Shown: piece by piece, positions 1-5,412 of the stretch | How positions within the stretch are numbered: the stretch's first letter is position 1 | Layout of the letters: each line of letters starts with the position of its first letter | Source of the DNA: CBDCFL01 sp050300875 | GTDB taxonomy: Bacteria; Pseudomonadota; Alphaproteobacteria; Rhodobacterales; Rhodobacteraceae | Direction of reading: 5' to 3' | DNA: 5,412 bases | NCBI GenBank assembly: GCA_050300875.1 | Contig: JBNKYL010000193.1 | Location: 1-5,412, forward strand | Made by a program: the position numbers and the translations under genes | The notes under the pieces: model-generated | The model's database searches: none | Told to the model about the DNA's origin: nothing | Seen by the model: the letters and a program-made list of their open reading frames with translations, nothing else

Positions 1-361
1 ATACCCGGAACTCGCCGGCAAGATCCATTTCTGGCTGTTCTTCATCGGTGTGAACCTGACCTTCTTCCCGCAGCACTTCCTGGGCCGTCAGGGCATGCCA
101 CGCCGCTATATCGACTATCCCGAGGCCTTCGCCTACTGGAATGCCTGGTCGTCAATCGGTGCCATGATCTCCTTCGCATCCTTCCTGTTCTTCATCGGTG
201 TCGTCTTCTACACGCTGCGCTACGGCAAGCGCGTGACCGAAGCCAACTACTGGAATGAACATGCGGATACGCTGGAATGGACGCTGCCCTCGCCGCCGCC
301 CGAACATACGTTCGAACAGCTGCCCAAGCAGTCCGACTGGGACAAGGGCCACGCGCACTAA
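1..361 (+). CDS. ctaD: Cytochrome c oxidase subunit I (aa3-type), C-terminal fragment
   Basis: This is the 3' end of the catalytic subunit of the aa3-type terminal oxidase in the cytoplasmic membrane, which reduces O2 to water using cytochrome c and pumps protons. Only the last 119 codons are present. The first full codon is at base 2, and the gene runs in from the left with no start in the window. The clearest signature is the loop FFPQHFLGRQGMPRRYIDYP. Its Arg-Arg pair (bases 101-106) corresponds to the arginines that contact the haem propionates in this family. Two membrane helices are visible: one ending before that loop (around IHFWLFFIGVNLTFF) and a last one (around SSIGAMISFASFLFFIGVVF). 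A polar cytoplasmic tail with a Pro-rich PSPPPEHTFEQLP segment follows, of the kind seen in Rhodobacterales CtaD. The stop is TAA at 359-361. No other cox gene follows, which fits ctaD standing apart from the coxBC cluster. The GTG at base 50 is an internal Val codon, not a start. Confidence 0.96.
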   Translation, partial: YPELAGKIHFWLFFIGVNLTFFPQHFLGRQGMPRRYIDYPEAFAYWNAWSSIGAMISFASFLFFIGVVFYTLRYGKRVTEANYWNEHADTLEWTLPSPPPEHTFEQLPKQSDWDKGHAH

Positions 362-376
362 GCCGCGCCTGAGCTG

Positions 377-417
377 AAAAAACAAACGGCCCGCAGAGCG
401 ATCTGCGGGCCGTTTTG
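377..417. terminator. Bidirectional intrinsic terminator between ctaD and the inositol operon
   Basis: A perfect 14-bp inverted repeat pairs 384-397 with 402-415 (core cggcccgcag / ctgcgggccg) around a 4-base loop. On the + strand the loop is GCGA, a GNRA-type tetraloop. Read on the minus strand, the stem ends in TTT and continues G TTTTTT, which is a good U-tract for stopping the inositol operon, whose last stop codon lies about 25 bases before the hairpin. On the + strand the T-run is only four bases, and three of these are in the stem, so termination of ctaD there may be weaker. The position between two convergent genes supports a shared terminator. Confidence 0.9.
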
Positions 418-439
418 TGATGGCGGGATCGTGCGGGCC

Positions 440-1579
440 CTACCTGAACATCGGCGGTCGGGCATCCCGCCAGGCACCATCATGGCGCGCACTGTCGGCA
501 ACGGCGGAAATGGCCGCCATCGACCAAAGACCATCGGTCGCGGTGGGATAGACCGGCACGCCTTGCGCCTGCCCCCTGATCGCCTCGCCAAGATCACGGT
601 AGATATTGGCAAAGGCCAGCGTCATGCCTTCGGCATGGCCCACCGTCACCCTGCTGGCGTGAGTGGCCAGCGGATAGAGGTCACCTGCCCCACGTTCGAT
701 AATCTGCGTACGCTGACCCAGCGGCGTCCACATCAGCTGGTTGGGCTGTTCCTGCGCCCAGGCCATCCCGCCTTTTTCGCCGAACACCTGGATCGTCAGC
801 CCATGCTGTCGGCCCAAGGCGATCGACGATGTCCAAAGCCGCCCGACCGTCCCGCCGTCCATGCGGAAATTGACCATGGCGTCATCTTCAAGCTCGCGCG
901 AGGCGATGCAGGCTACGGCATCAGCGGACAGCCGGTCGACAGATTGCCCCGTGACGTAACAGGCCATGTGCAACGCGTGTATGCCGCAGTCGGCAAACTG
1001 CGCCGACACACCCGCCTGCACGGGATCGTAGCGCCAGCGAATGCGTGGGTTGTCGGCATCGGCTGCATCGGCATGGTGGCCATGCGCGAATTCTGCCTTG
1101 ACCAACCGGATCGCGCCCAGATCGCCAGCCGCCACCATTTCGCGCATCTGCCGGACCAGTGGGTACCCGGTATAGCCATAATTTACCGCGCAGATCCGTT
1201 CGGTTTCGTTGGCCAGCCGCACGATCTCTTCGGCTTCCTCAACGGTCGTGCTCAGGGGCTTTTCACACAACACATGGAATCCGGCGCGCAGAAAGGCGCA
1301 GGTGATCTCATGATGTGTGTTATTGGGCGTCGCGACGGTGACCAGATCAACGCGGTCTGGCCGGTCCTTTTCACCGTCCAGCATCTCGCGCCAATCACCG
1401 TAGGCGCGGGTCGGGTCCAGTCCCAACCGAACGGCATATTCGCGCCCGACCTCTGGCCGGTGATCCAGGGCCCCGGCGACGAATTCAAATACGCCATCCA
1501 GTTGCGATCCCAGCTGGTGCGCCGGGCCGATCTGGCTGCCTTCGCCGCCGCCGACCATGCCCCATTTCAGTTTTGCCAT
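440..1579 (-). CDS. Gfo/Idh/MocA-family NAD(P)-dependent oxidoreductase
   Basis: This is a probable soluble dehydrogenase of 379 residues acting on a sugar, inositol or similar polyol with NAD(P). The N-terminal Rossmann fold begins at once with the dinucleotide-binding glycine motif MVGGGEGSQIG (residues 8-18). Next come VATPNNTHHE (82-91) and CEKPL (105-109), whose Lys107 is the conserved EKP lysine of the family. The C-terminal alpha/beta domain carries FADCGIHALHM (195-205), with Asp197 and His201 in the usual substrate/catalytic positions. The length is normal for the family. I chose ATG at 1579 because AGAGGG lies 9 bases upstream and the protein then starts directly with the Rossmann strand. 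A TTG at 1600, overlapping the preceding stop, would add seven residues (MNRGQTY) and is less likely. It is the last gene of the operon, 17 bases after the dioxygenase gene. The inositol context makes an inositol- or modified-inositol dehydrogenase plausible, but the family is too broad to name the substrate or call it iolG. Confidence 0.9.
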   Translation of the reverse strand: MAKLKWGMVGGGEGSQIGPAHQLGSQLDGVFEFVAGALDHRPEVGREYAVRLGLDPTRAYGDWREMLDGEKDRPDRVDLVTVATPNNTHHEITCAFLRAGFHVLCEKPLSTTVEEAEEIVRLANETERICAVNYGYTGYPLVRQMREMVAAGDLGAIRLVKAEFAHGHHADAADADNPRIRWRYDPVQAGVSAQFADCGIHALHMACYVTGQSVDRLSADAVACIASRELEDDAMVNFRMDGGTVGRLWTSSIALGRQHGLTIQVFGEKGGMAWAQEQPNQLMWTPLGQRTQIIERGAGDLYPLATHASRVTVGHAEGMTLAFANIYRDLGEAIRGQAQGVPVYPTATDGLWSMAAISAVADSARHDGAWRDARPPMFR

Positions 1580-1588
1580 ATAGGTTTG

Positions 1589-1594
1589 CCCTCT
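1589..1594 (-). promoter_or_regulatory. Ribosome binding site of the Gfo/Idh/MocA gene
   Basis: AGAGGG on the minus strand lies 9 bases before the ATG at 1579 and just after the stop codon of the dioxygenase gene (1597-1599). It decides the start in favour of this ATG over the upstream TTG at 1600, which would place this purine-rich site inside the coding region. Confidence 0.6.
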
Positions 1595-1596
1595 AT

Positions 1597-2778
1597 TCAA
1601 GCACGCCTGCGCGCGGCTTGTTCATCTAGCGCGTTGTTGAAAGTTGCCGGATCCCATCCTTCATCCAGCGCGCGGTGGAACAATGCATTCTGGGTTTCGG
1701 GTACCATGCCGCCGATGGGTGGATCGGTGTCAAGGTTCGTCGGGAAAGAATAACCATTCGCGGCCGCCGCGACTGCGGCCCGCAGATCGGCACCACCAAG
1801 TGCGCCGCCCGCCGCAAGTTCGTGGATAGCCGGATAGAGCGCCTTGCACATAGCCACCCGGTCCACGGATTCCATGGCGATCCCCATTGGCGACGAGACC
1901 TGGAACAGGTTTACGAAACGTTCGATATCGGCCGACACATTCGCTCCGCCCGCGTGGAACAGCGCCGGGCTGAAGAACACCGCGTCGCCCTTGTCCAGCG
2001 GCAGTTGCACATGCGCTTCCTCGAAATAGGCCTGATATTCCGGCAAGCGATAGGCGGCATAGCCGGGGCGATAGGCTTGGCTGAATGGCAAAAGCTTGGT
2101 CGGCCCGCCGTCCACGGGAATGTCGATATGCGCCAGCGCTCCTTGCAGGGTCAGAACCGGCGACAGGTCATGCGCATGCGCTGGAAATTCGGCGGAAACC
2201 TCGCCGGATTGAAATCCGAGGTGATAATCCCGGTGCCCGGTTTGCGCAGCACCACCGGGATGGACCAGGTTCACCTGCGATGTCATCTGGTATCCCGGCC
2301 CCAACCAGGCATGGCAGACCGCATCGATTGCATCCGACGCGTGATAGCGCGCAAATGTTTCGGGATCGGTCAGGCAGAGTTTCTGCAACGCATTCCAAAC
2401 CCGCGCATTGGCACCAGCCTTGGCAAAGTGATCGCCACTGCCCGAACCGCTGTCACGCTCTTCGGCGATGATCCGCATATAGGCCGCCGTGGCCGCGTCA
2501 ATGGCGGCATGATCGGGCTGCGCCTGTGTCAGCACCAGCACGCCCGCCGATCGGCGCAGGACATGCGCCCATTCTGCCATCAACGCGAAACGTCGTTCGC
2601 GATCTGCCAGATCATTGGCCAGCGCCGCGATATCATAGATGGGGATATTCTTTTGAATATCGGCCGCCAAAGGAACATCTGGCCGGTCCAGTTGCTGCGA
2701 AGTCAGTGCCCGGAAATCGTCTAGGTCACATGTTTCAGCCGTGAAATAGGCGGGCCCGAAATCCTGTCGTTTTAGCAC
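1597..2778 (-). CDS. Phytanoyl-CoA dioxygenase (PhyH) family protein
   Basis: This is a probable Fe(II)/2-oxoglutarate-dependent oxygenase of 393 residues, cytosolic, with no signal peptide or membrane segment. The double-stranded beta-helix core shows the expected facial triad: His182 and Asp184 in TGHRDYHLGF, and His275 in FFSPALFHAGGAN. Arg287 in the following ERFVNLF is the likely 2-oxoglutarate carboxylate anchor. PVDGGPTKLLPFSQAYRPG (221-239) is the family's typical loop before the distal histidine. About 75 residues precede the usual start of the domain (near GVLVLTQ, 79-85), so the protein is longer than many PhyH members. The start is GTG at 2778, supported by a strong GGGGAGG. It sits 24 bases after iolB and 17 before the dehydrogenase gene, so all three are probably co-transcribed. 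PhyH enzymes hydroxylate very diverse substrates. The neighbours suggest a polyol or inositol derivative rather than phytanoyl-CoA, but that is inference. Confidence 0.88.
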   Translation of the reverse strand: MLKRQDFGPAYFTAETCDLDDFRALTSQQLDRPDVPLAADIQKNIPIYDIAALANDLADRERRFALMAEWAHVLRRSAGVLVLTQAQPDHAAIDAATAAYMRIIAEERDSGSGSGDHFAKAGANARVWNALQKLCLTDPETFARYHASDAIDAVCHAWLGPGYQMTSQVNLVHPGGAAQTGHRDYHLGFQSGEVSAEFPAHAHDLSPVLTLQGALAHIDIPVDGGPTKLLPFSQAYRPGYAAYRLPEYQAYFEEAHVQLPLDKGDAVFFSPALFHAGGANVSADIERFVNLFQVSSPMGIAMESVDRVAMCKALYPAIHELAAGGALGGADLRAAVAAAANGYSFPTNLDTDPPIGGMVPETQNALFHRALDEGWDPATFNNALDEQAARRRA

Positions 2779-2783
2779 TTGCG

Positions 2784-2790
2784 CCTCCCC
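2784..2790 (-). promoter_or_regulatory. Ribosome binding site of the PhyH-family gene
   Basis: GGGGAGG on the minus strand lies 5 bases before the GTG at 2778, in the 24-base gap after the iolB stop. This strong Shine-Dalgarno match is the main support for a GTG start of the dioxygenase. Confidence 0.75.
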
Positions 2791-2802
2791 AAAACGCGCC
2801 GG

Positions 2803-3612
2803 TCAGGCGCTGTCGCGTTGGAATATCCAGTCGTGATGCGGATGGTTTTCAAACCGCCATTTCCGGATCGGCCCGGCCATGACGTTCAGGTAATACATTT
2901 CATACCCCCAGGGTACGCCGCAGGGATGATGCCCGCGCGGGACCAGCACGAGGTCGTGGTTTTCGACCGTCATGGTTTCGTCCAGCGACCCGTCATCGGT
3001 AAAGACCCGCTGATGGCCATAGCCCTGCGATGGGTTCAGACGGTGATAATAGGTTTCCTCCAGATAGGTCATGCGCGGGAAATCATCCTCGTCGTGGCGG
3101 TGCGGCGGATAGGATGACCAGTTGCCGGGCGGCGTGAAGACTTCGGTCACCAACAGGCTGTCGGCCACGTCGCGTTCTTCCATGGCAATCGTGTTGATGT
3201 GGCGGGTGTTGCCCCCCTTGCCGCGGGTGACGGTTTCAATGCCGGCCGGACCGATGATTTGTGCGTCATGGCCGCCCAAGCCCGGCGCGGTGCAGACCGC
3301 AAGCGTGCAATCCGTGGTCGCTTTTGCCGTCCAGTCGGATCCGTTGGGGATATAGACACAATGGGGCGGTGTTTTTTCGAACACGTTCATTCGGTCGCCC
3401 AGCTCACCGAAATCATGACCTGCGCCGTTGATCTCGGCCTTGCCTTCGACCAGCACCAGGATCACTTCCGAGTCGCCGGTATGCTCAGTTGCAACCTCGC
3501 CCGGCTTCAACCGGTAGAGCCCGAACCCCACATAGGACCAGCCCGCATCCGCCGGGGTGACATCGTGGATCTTGCCCCATTCGCCCTTGGGTCTGCGTTT
3601 CAGGTTGGTCAT
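2803..3612 (-). CDS. iolB: 5-deoxy-glucuronate isomerase
   Basis: IolB converts 5-deoxy-D-glucuronate to 2-deoxy-5-keto-D-gluconate in cytosolic myo-inositol catabolism, directly after the IolD step. The 269-residue protein is of normal length and matches the KduI/IolB bicupin family throughout. The C-terminal cupin carries the metal-site signature: SSYPPHRHDEDDFPR (166-180, with His171 and His173), LEETYYHR (184-191, with Glu185 or Glu186), and LVLVPRGHHPCGVPWGYEMY (221-240, with His229). YYLNVMAGP (240-248) is a further conserved family block. The N-terminal half forms a degenerate cupin, including GDSEVILVLVEGKAEI (46-61). The start is ATG at 3612, seven bases after a perfect GGAGG. This ATG overlaps the stop of the small upstream gene (ATGA), so translation of the two is probably coupled. 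The adjacent iolD makes the assignment very secure. Confidence 0.97.
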   Translation of the reverse strand: MTNLKRRPKGEWGKIHDVTPADAGWSYVGFGLYRLKPGEVATEHTGDSEVILVLVEGKAEINGAGHDFGELGDRMNVFEKTPPHCVYIPNGSDWTAKATTDCTLAVCTAPGLGGHDAQIIGPAGIETVTRGKGGNTRHINTIAMEERDVADSLLVTEVFTPPGNWSSYPPHRHDEDDFPRMTYLEETYYHRLNPSQGYGHQRVFTDDGSLDETMTVENHDLVLVPRGHHPCGVPWGYEMYYLNVMAGPIRKWRFENHPHHDWIFQRDSA

Positions 3613-3812
3613 TCCTTTCCCTCCGTTGGAACGTCCTGCCAGTCAAAGAAGAACGTCCAGCCGCTGACAGCCCCGAGTGCAGCACACCCGGCAGCCCAGC
3701 CGGGATTGCCCATGACCCATTCAAAGACGCCCCAGCCGAATATCGCCAACACCGTTGCCACCCGCCGCCATGCCGGGTTGAAAAATGGATGTCGCAGGCC
3801 AAGCAAGTTCAC
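3609..3812 (-). CDS. Small two-helix membrane protein between iolD and iolB
   Basis: I do not recognise this 67-residue product with any certainty. The N-terminus is basic (RHPFFNPAWRR, residues 7-17). Two hydrophobic stretches suitable for membrane helices follow, about 18-34 (VATVLAIFGWGVFEWVM) and 38-57 (GWAAGCAALGAVSGWTFFF), joined by a tight GNPG turn. The tail is short and acidic (DWQDVPTEGKE). Positive charges at the N-terminus suggest a hairpin with both ends in the cytoplasm. It is rich in Trp and Phe and has no signal peptidase site. It looks like a real gene because its GTG start overlaps the iolD stop (GTGA) and its TGA overlaps the iolB start (ATGA), a perfect fit as a coupled cistron. 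A GAGG lies 7 bases before the GTG. It resembles the small uncharacterised membrane proteins common in Rhodobacterales, possibly those labelled DUF3329, but that is recollection only. The function is unknown. Confidence 0.78.
   Translation of the reverse strand: MNLLGLRHPFFNPAWRRVATVLAIFGWGVFEWVMGNPGWAAGCAALGAVSGWTFFFDWQDVPTEGKE
3620..3624 (-). promoter_or_regulatory. Ribosome binding site of iolB, inside the small membrane protein gene
   Basis: GGAGG on the minus strand lies 7 bases before the iolB ATG and within the last codons of the 67-residue gene. A ribosome finishing the small gene therefore stops on top of the iolB start, while iolB also has its own strong site for independent initiation. 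Confidence 0.75.
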
Positions 3813-5412
3813 GACATCGCCTCGCGATCCCTCAGCGCCTGTTCATAGCTTTTGCGGGCTTCGTTGACCTGTGCGCGCGGGCTGACTTCCGGTACTGCGA
3901 CCTCCCACCAGTTGCCGCCATGCGGAGTGGACGGGTAAGGGTCGGTGTCGATCACCACGACATAGGGTACATGGTGTTGTCCACGCTTGGACAAGGCATC
4001 TTCCAGTTCCCCGATAGAGCTGACCTTGACGCTGACGGCCCCCATCGCTGCCGCATGCGCGGCAAAGTCGATGGCCGACGCATTTTCATGGACAGCATGA
4101 TCCAGAAGGTTGTTGAACTCCGCCCCACCGGTGCCCATTTGCAGCCGGTTGATGCAGCCAAAGCCGCGATTGTCGGTGACTACGACGGTGAATGGAATGC
4201 CCATCATCGCCGCGGTCGCCATTTCGGAATTGGCCATCATATAGGTGCCGTCGCCGGTGAAACAGATCAGGTCGCGGTCGGGTTCGGCCATCTTGATGCC
4301 CATCGCGCCGGCGATTTCATAGCCCATGCACGAAAACCCGTATTCCATGTGATAGGACCCGGGGCGGCCTGCCTTCCACAGCTTATGCAGCTCGCCTGGC
4401 ATCGTGCCTGCGGCGCACATGACCACGGTGTCGGGTCCCGACACGCGCTGCACGGCGCCGATCACCTGCATGTCGGTGGGCAGGGCGTTGCTGTCCTTTG
4501 GGGCGGCGGTCAAGGGATCTACAGCGGAAAACCAGTCGGCTTTCAGGCCCGCATCCGGGGCGCTTGCCTTATGGCCCGACAGTGTGACGTCCAATTCGGC
4601 CAAACCTTCACGTGCGTCGGCCTGCAAGGGCGTGGCACCGTGCTTGGCCGCGTCATAGGCCGCAACGTTGAGCGACACCAGTTCGGCGTCACGGTTGCGG
4701 AACAGCGACCATGACCCGGTGGTGAAGTCCTGAAACCGTGTGCCGACGCCCAGGATCAGGTCTGCCTTTTCGGCCAGCGCATTGGCCGATGCCGCGCCGG
4801 TCACGCCGACTGGGCCGAAGTTGAGCGGATGGTCCCAAGGCAAGGCGGATTTGCCGGCCTGGGTTTCGATGACGGGAATGTTGTGAGTCTCGGCGAAGGT
4901 TTTCAGGTCTTCGGCCGCACCCGAATAATGCACGCCGCCGCCTGCCACGATCAGCGGTGCCTTGGCAGCGCGGATCGCTGCGGCCACGGCGTCCAGTTCG
5001 CGGCGATCCGGCCGGATGCGGGGCTGGTGCCATGTCTTCGGCTCGAAGAAGCTGACGGGGTAGTCATAGGCCTCGGCCTGTGTGTCCTGGCAGAAGGCCA
5101 ACGTCACCGGGCCGCAATCGGCCGGATCGGTCAGGGCGCGCATGGCGCGCGGCAGCGCGGTCAGCAGGTGTTCGGGGCGGCTGATGCGGTCGAAATAGCG
5201 GCTGACGGGCCTGAAACAGTCATTGGCCGATACGGTGCCATCGCCAAAATCCTCGATCTGTTGCAGCACGGGGTCGGGCCCACGGCTGGCAAAGACATCG
5301 CCCGGCACAAAGAGCACCGGCAGGCGGTTGACATGGGCCAGCGCCGCTGCGGTCACCATATTGGTGGCCCCCGGACCAATGGAGGATGTGACCATCATCG
5401 CCCGGCGGCGGC
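3809..5412 (-). CDS. iolD: 3D-(3,5/4)-trihydroxycyclohexane-1,2-dione hydrolase, N-terminus missing
   Basis: IolD is a cytosolic thiamine-diphosphate enzyme that hydrolyses the cyclic dione made by IolE to 5-deoxy-glucuronate, the substrate of IolB. 533 codons plus the stop are present. The frame runs open to the right edge (RRRA before the first Met at 5398), so that Met is internal. IolD proteins are usually a little over 600 residues, so roughly the first 90-100 are missing, including the region of the cofactor-activating glutamate. Counted from the Met at 5398, MVTSSIGPGATNMVTAAALA (2-21) is a conserved IolD block in the pyrimidine-binding domain. A central domain covers about 130-270 (PLIVAGGGVHYSG, LILGVGTRFQDF). 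The pyrophosphate domain has MEYGFSCMGYEIAGAMG (351-367) and the thiamine motif GDGTYMM...VVTDN (382-410). Acetolactate synthase relatives share the fold, but the GATNMVTAAA block, the ending (TPHGGNWWEVAVPEVS) and the adjacent iolB favour IolD. The stop overlaps the next gene's GTG. Confidence 0.96.
   Translation of the reverse strand, partial: RRRAMMVTSSIGPGATNMVTAAALAHVNRLPVLFVPGDVFASRGPDPVLQQIEDFGDGTVSANDCFRPVSRYFDRISRPEHLLTALPRAMRALTDPADCGPVTLAFCQDTQAEAYDYPVSFFEPKTWHQPRIRPDRRELDAVAAAIRAAKAPLIVAGGGVHYSGAAEDLKTFAETHNIPVIETQAGKSALPWDHPLNFGPVGVTGAASANALAEKADLILGVGTRFQDFTTGSWSLFRNRDAELVSLNVAAYDAAKHGATPLQADAREGLAELDVTLSGHKASAPDAGLKADWFSAVDPLTAAPKDSNALPTDMQVIGAVQRVSGPDTVVMCAAGTMPGELHKLWKAGRPGSYHMEYGFSCMGYEIAGAMGIKMAEPDRDLICFTGDGTYMMANSEMATAAMMGIPFTVVVTDNRGFGCINRLQMGTGGAEFNNLLDHAVHENASAIDFAAHAAAMGAVSVKVSSIGELEDALSKRGQHHVPYVVVIDTDPYPSTPHGGNWWEVAVPEVSPRAQVNEARKSYEQALRDREAMS

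Noticed and set aside
35..201. Exact 17-base direct repeat (ctgttcttcatcggtgt) at 35-51 and 185-201
   Set aside because: Both copies are in frame in ctaD and encode the same LFFIGV stretch in two membrane helices. Similar helix sequence plus codon bias explains it without a mobile or regulatory element.
431..1753. Long open frame (440 codons) on the + strand, opposite the dehydrogenase gene
   Set aside because: It lies antisense to a well-supported Gfo/Idh/MocA gene, its translation is rich in Arg, His and Pro with no family motif, and it arises from high-GC codon bias.
1675..2724. Long + strand open frame (349 codons) opposite the PhyH gene
   Set aside because: It is a mirror of a gene with an intact catalytic triad. 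The translation is low-complexity and Arg-rich, with no recognisable domain.
3785..4714. Long + strand open frame (309 codons) opposite iolD
   Set aside because: It is antisense to clear IolD coding sequence. Its composition (many His, Gly, Arg) is typical of a high-GC shadow frame.
3809..5398. iolD starting at the Met codon at 5398
   Set aside because: The frame stays open to the window edge, the residues before it (RRRA) continue the conserved IolD sequence, and the protein would lack the first part of the thiamine-diphosphate domain.
3809..5412. Acetolactate synthase or another thiamine-diphosphate enzyme instead of IolD
   Set aside because: The fold is shared, but the conserved blocks near the N-terminus and C-terminus and the coupled iolB gene point specifically to IolD.
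1..5412. CRISPR array, insertion sequence, tRNA/rRNA gene or phage element
   Set aside because: No repeat-spacer pattern, terminal inverted repeats, transposase motif or RNA gene was seen. Apart from the 78-base gap at 362-439 the window is almost fully coding.

Overview
The window reads as a piece of an alphaproteobacterial chromosome, most likely from the Rhodobacterales (Rhodobacter/Paracoccus/roseobacter relatives). This rests on the high G+C content, the C-terminus of an aa3-type cytochrome c oxidase subunit I with the tail style of that group, and the inositol genes. It is an inference from sequence character, not a species identification.

Layout: the left end (1-361, + strand) holds the last 119 codons of ctaD, cytochrome c oxidase subunit I. 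A 78-base gap follows, with a strong bidirectional hairpin terminator (about 384-415). Everything to the right (440-5412) lies on the minus strand and looks like the tail of one operon converging on ctaD. In transcription order it contains: iolD (its N-terminus is cut off by the right edge), a 67-residue two-helix membrane protein, iolB, a phytanoyl-CoA dioxygenase-family (Fe(II)/2-oxoglutarate) protein, and a Gfo/Idh/MocA-family NAD(P)-dependent oxidoreductase. The genes are packed tightly. There are 4-base stop/start overlaps at iolD/orf67 and orf67/iolB, and gaps of 24 and 17 bases at the next two junctions, each with a recognisable Shine-Dalgarno sequence.

How they work together: IolD opens the ring of 3D-(3,5/4)-trihydroxycyclohexane-1,2-dione to 5-deoxy-glucuronate, and IolB isomerises that to 2-deoxy-5-keto-gluconate. 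These are consecutive central steps of myo-inositol catabolism. The remaining core genes (iolG, iolE, iolC, iolA) and the operon promoter are not in this window and may lie beyond the right edge. The two last genes are not core inositol genes. An oxygenase paired with a sugar/polyol dehydrogenase suggests a peripheral step that feeds a modified inositol or related polyol into the pathway, but the substrate cannot be read from the sequence. The most notable less-described elements are the small membrane protein wedged between iolD and iolB, and the dioxygenase/dehydrogenase pair.
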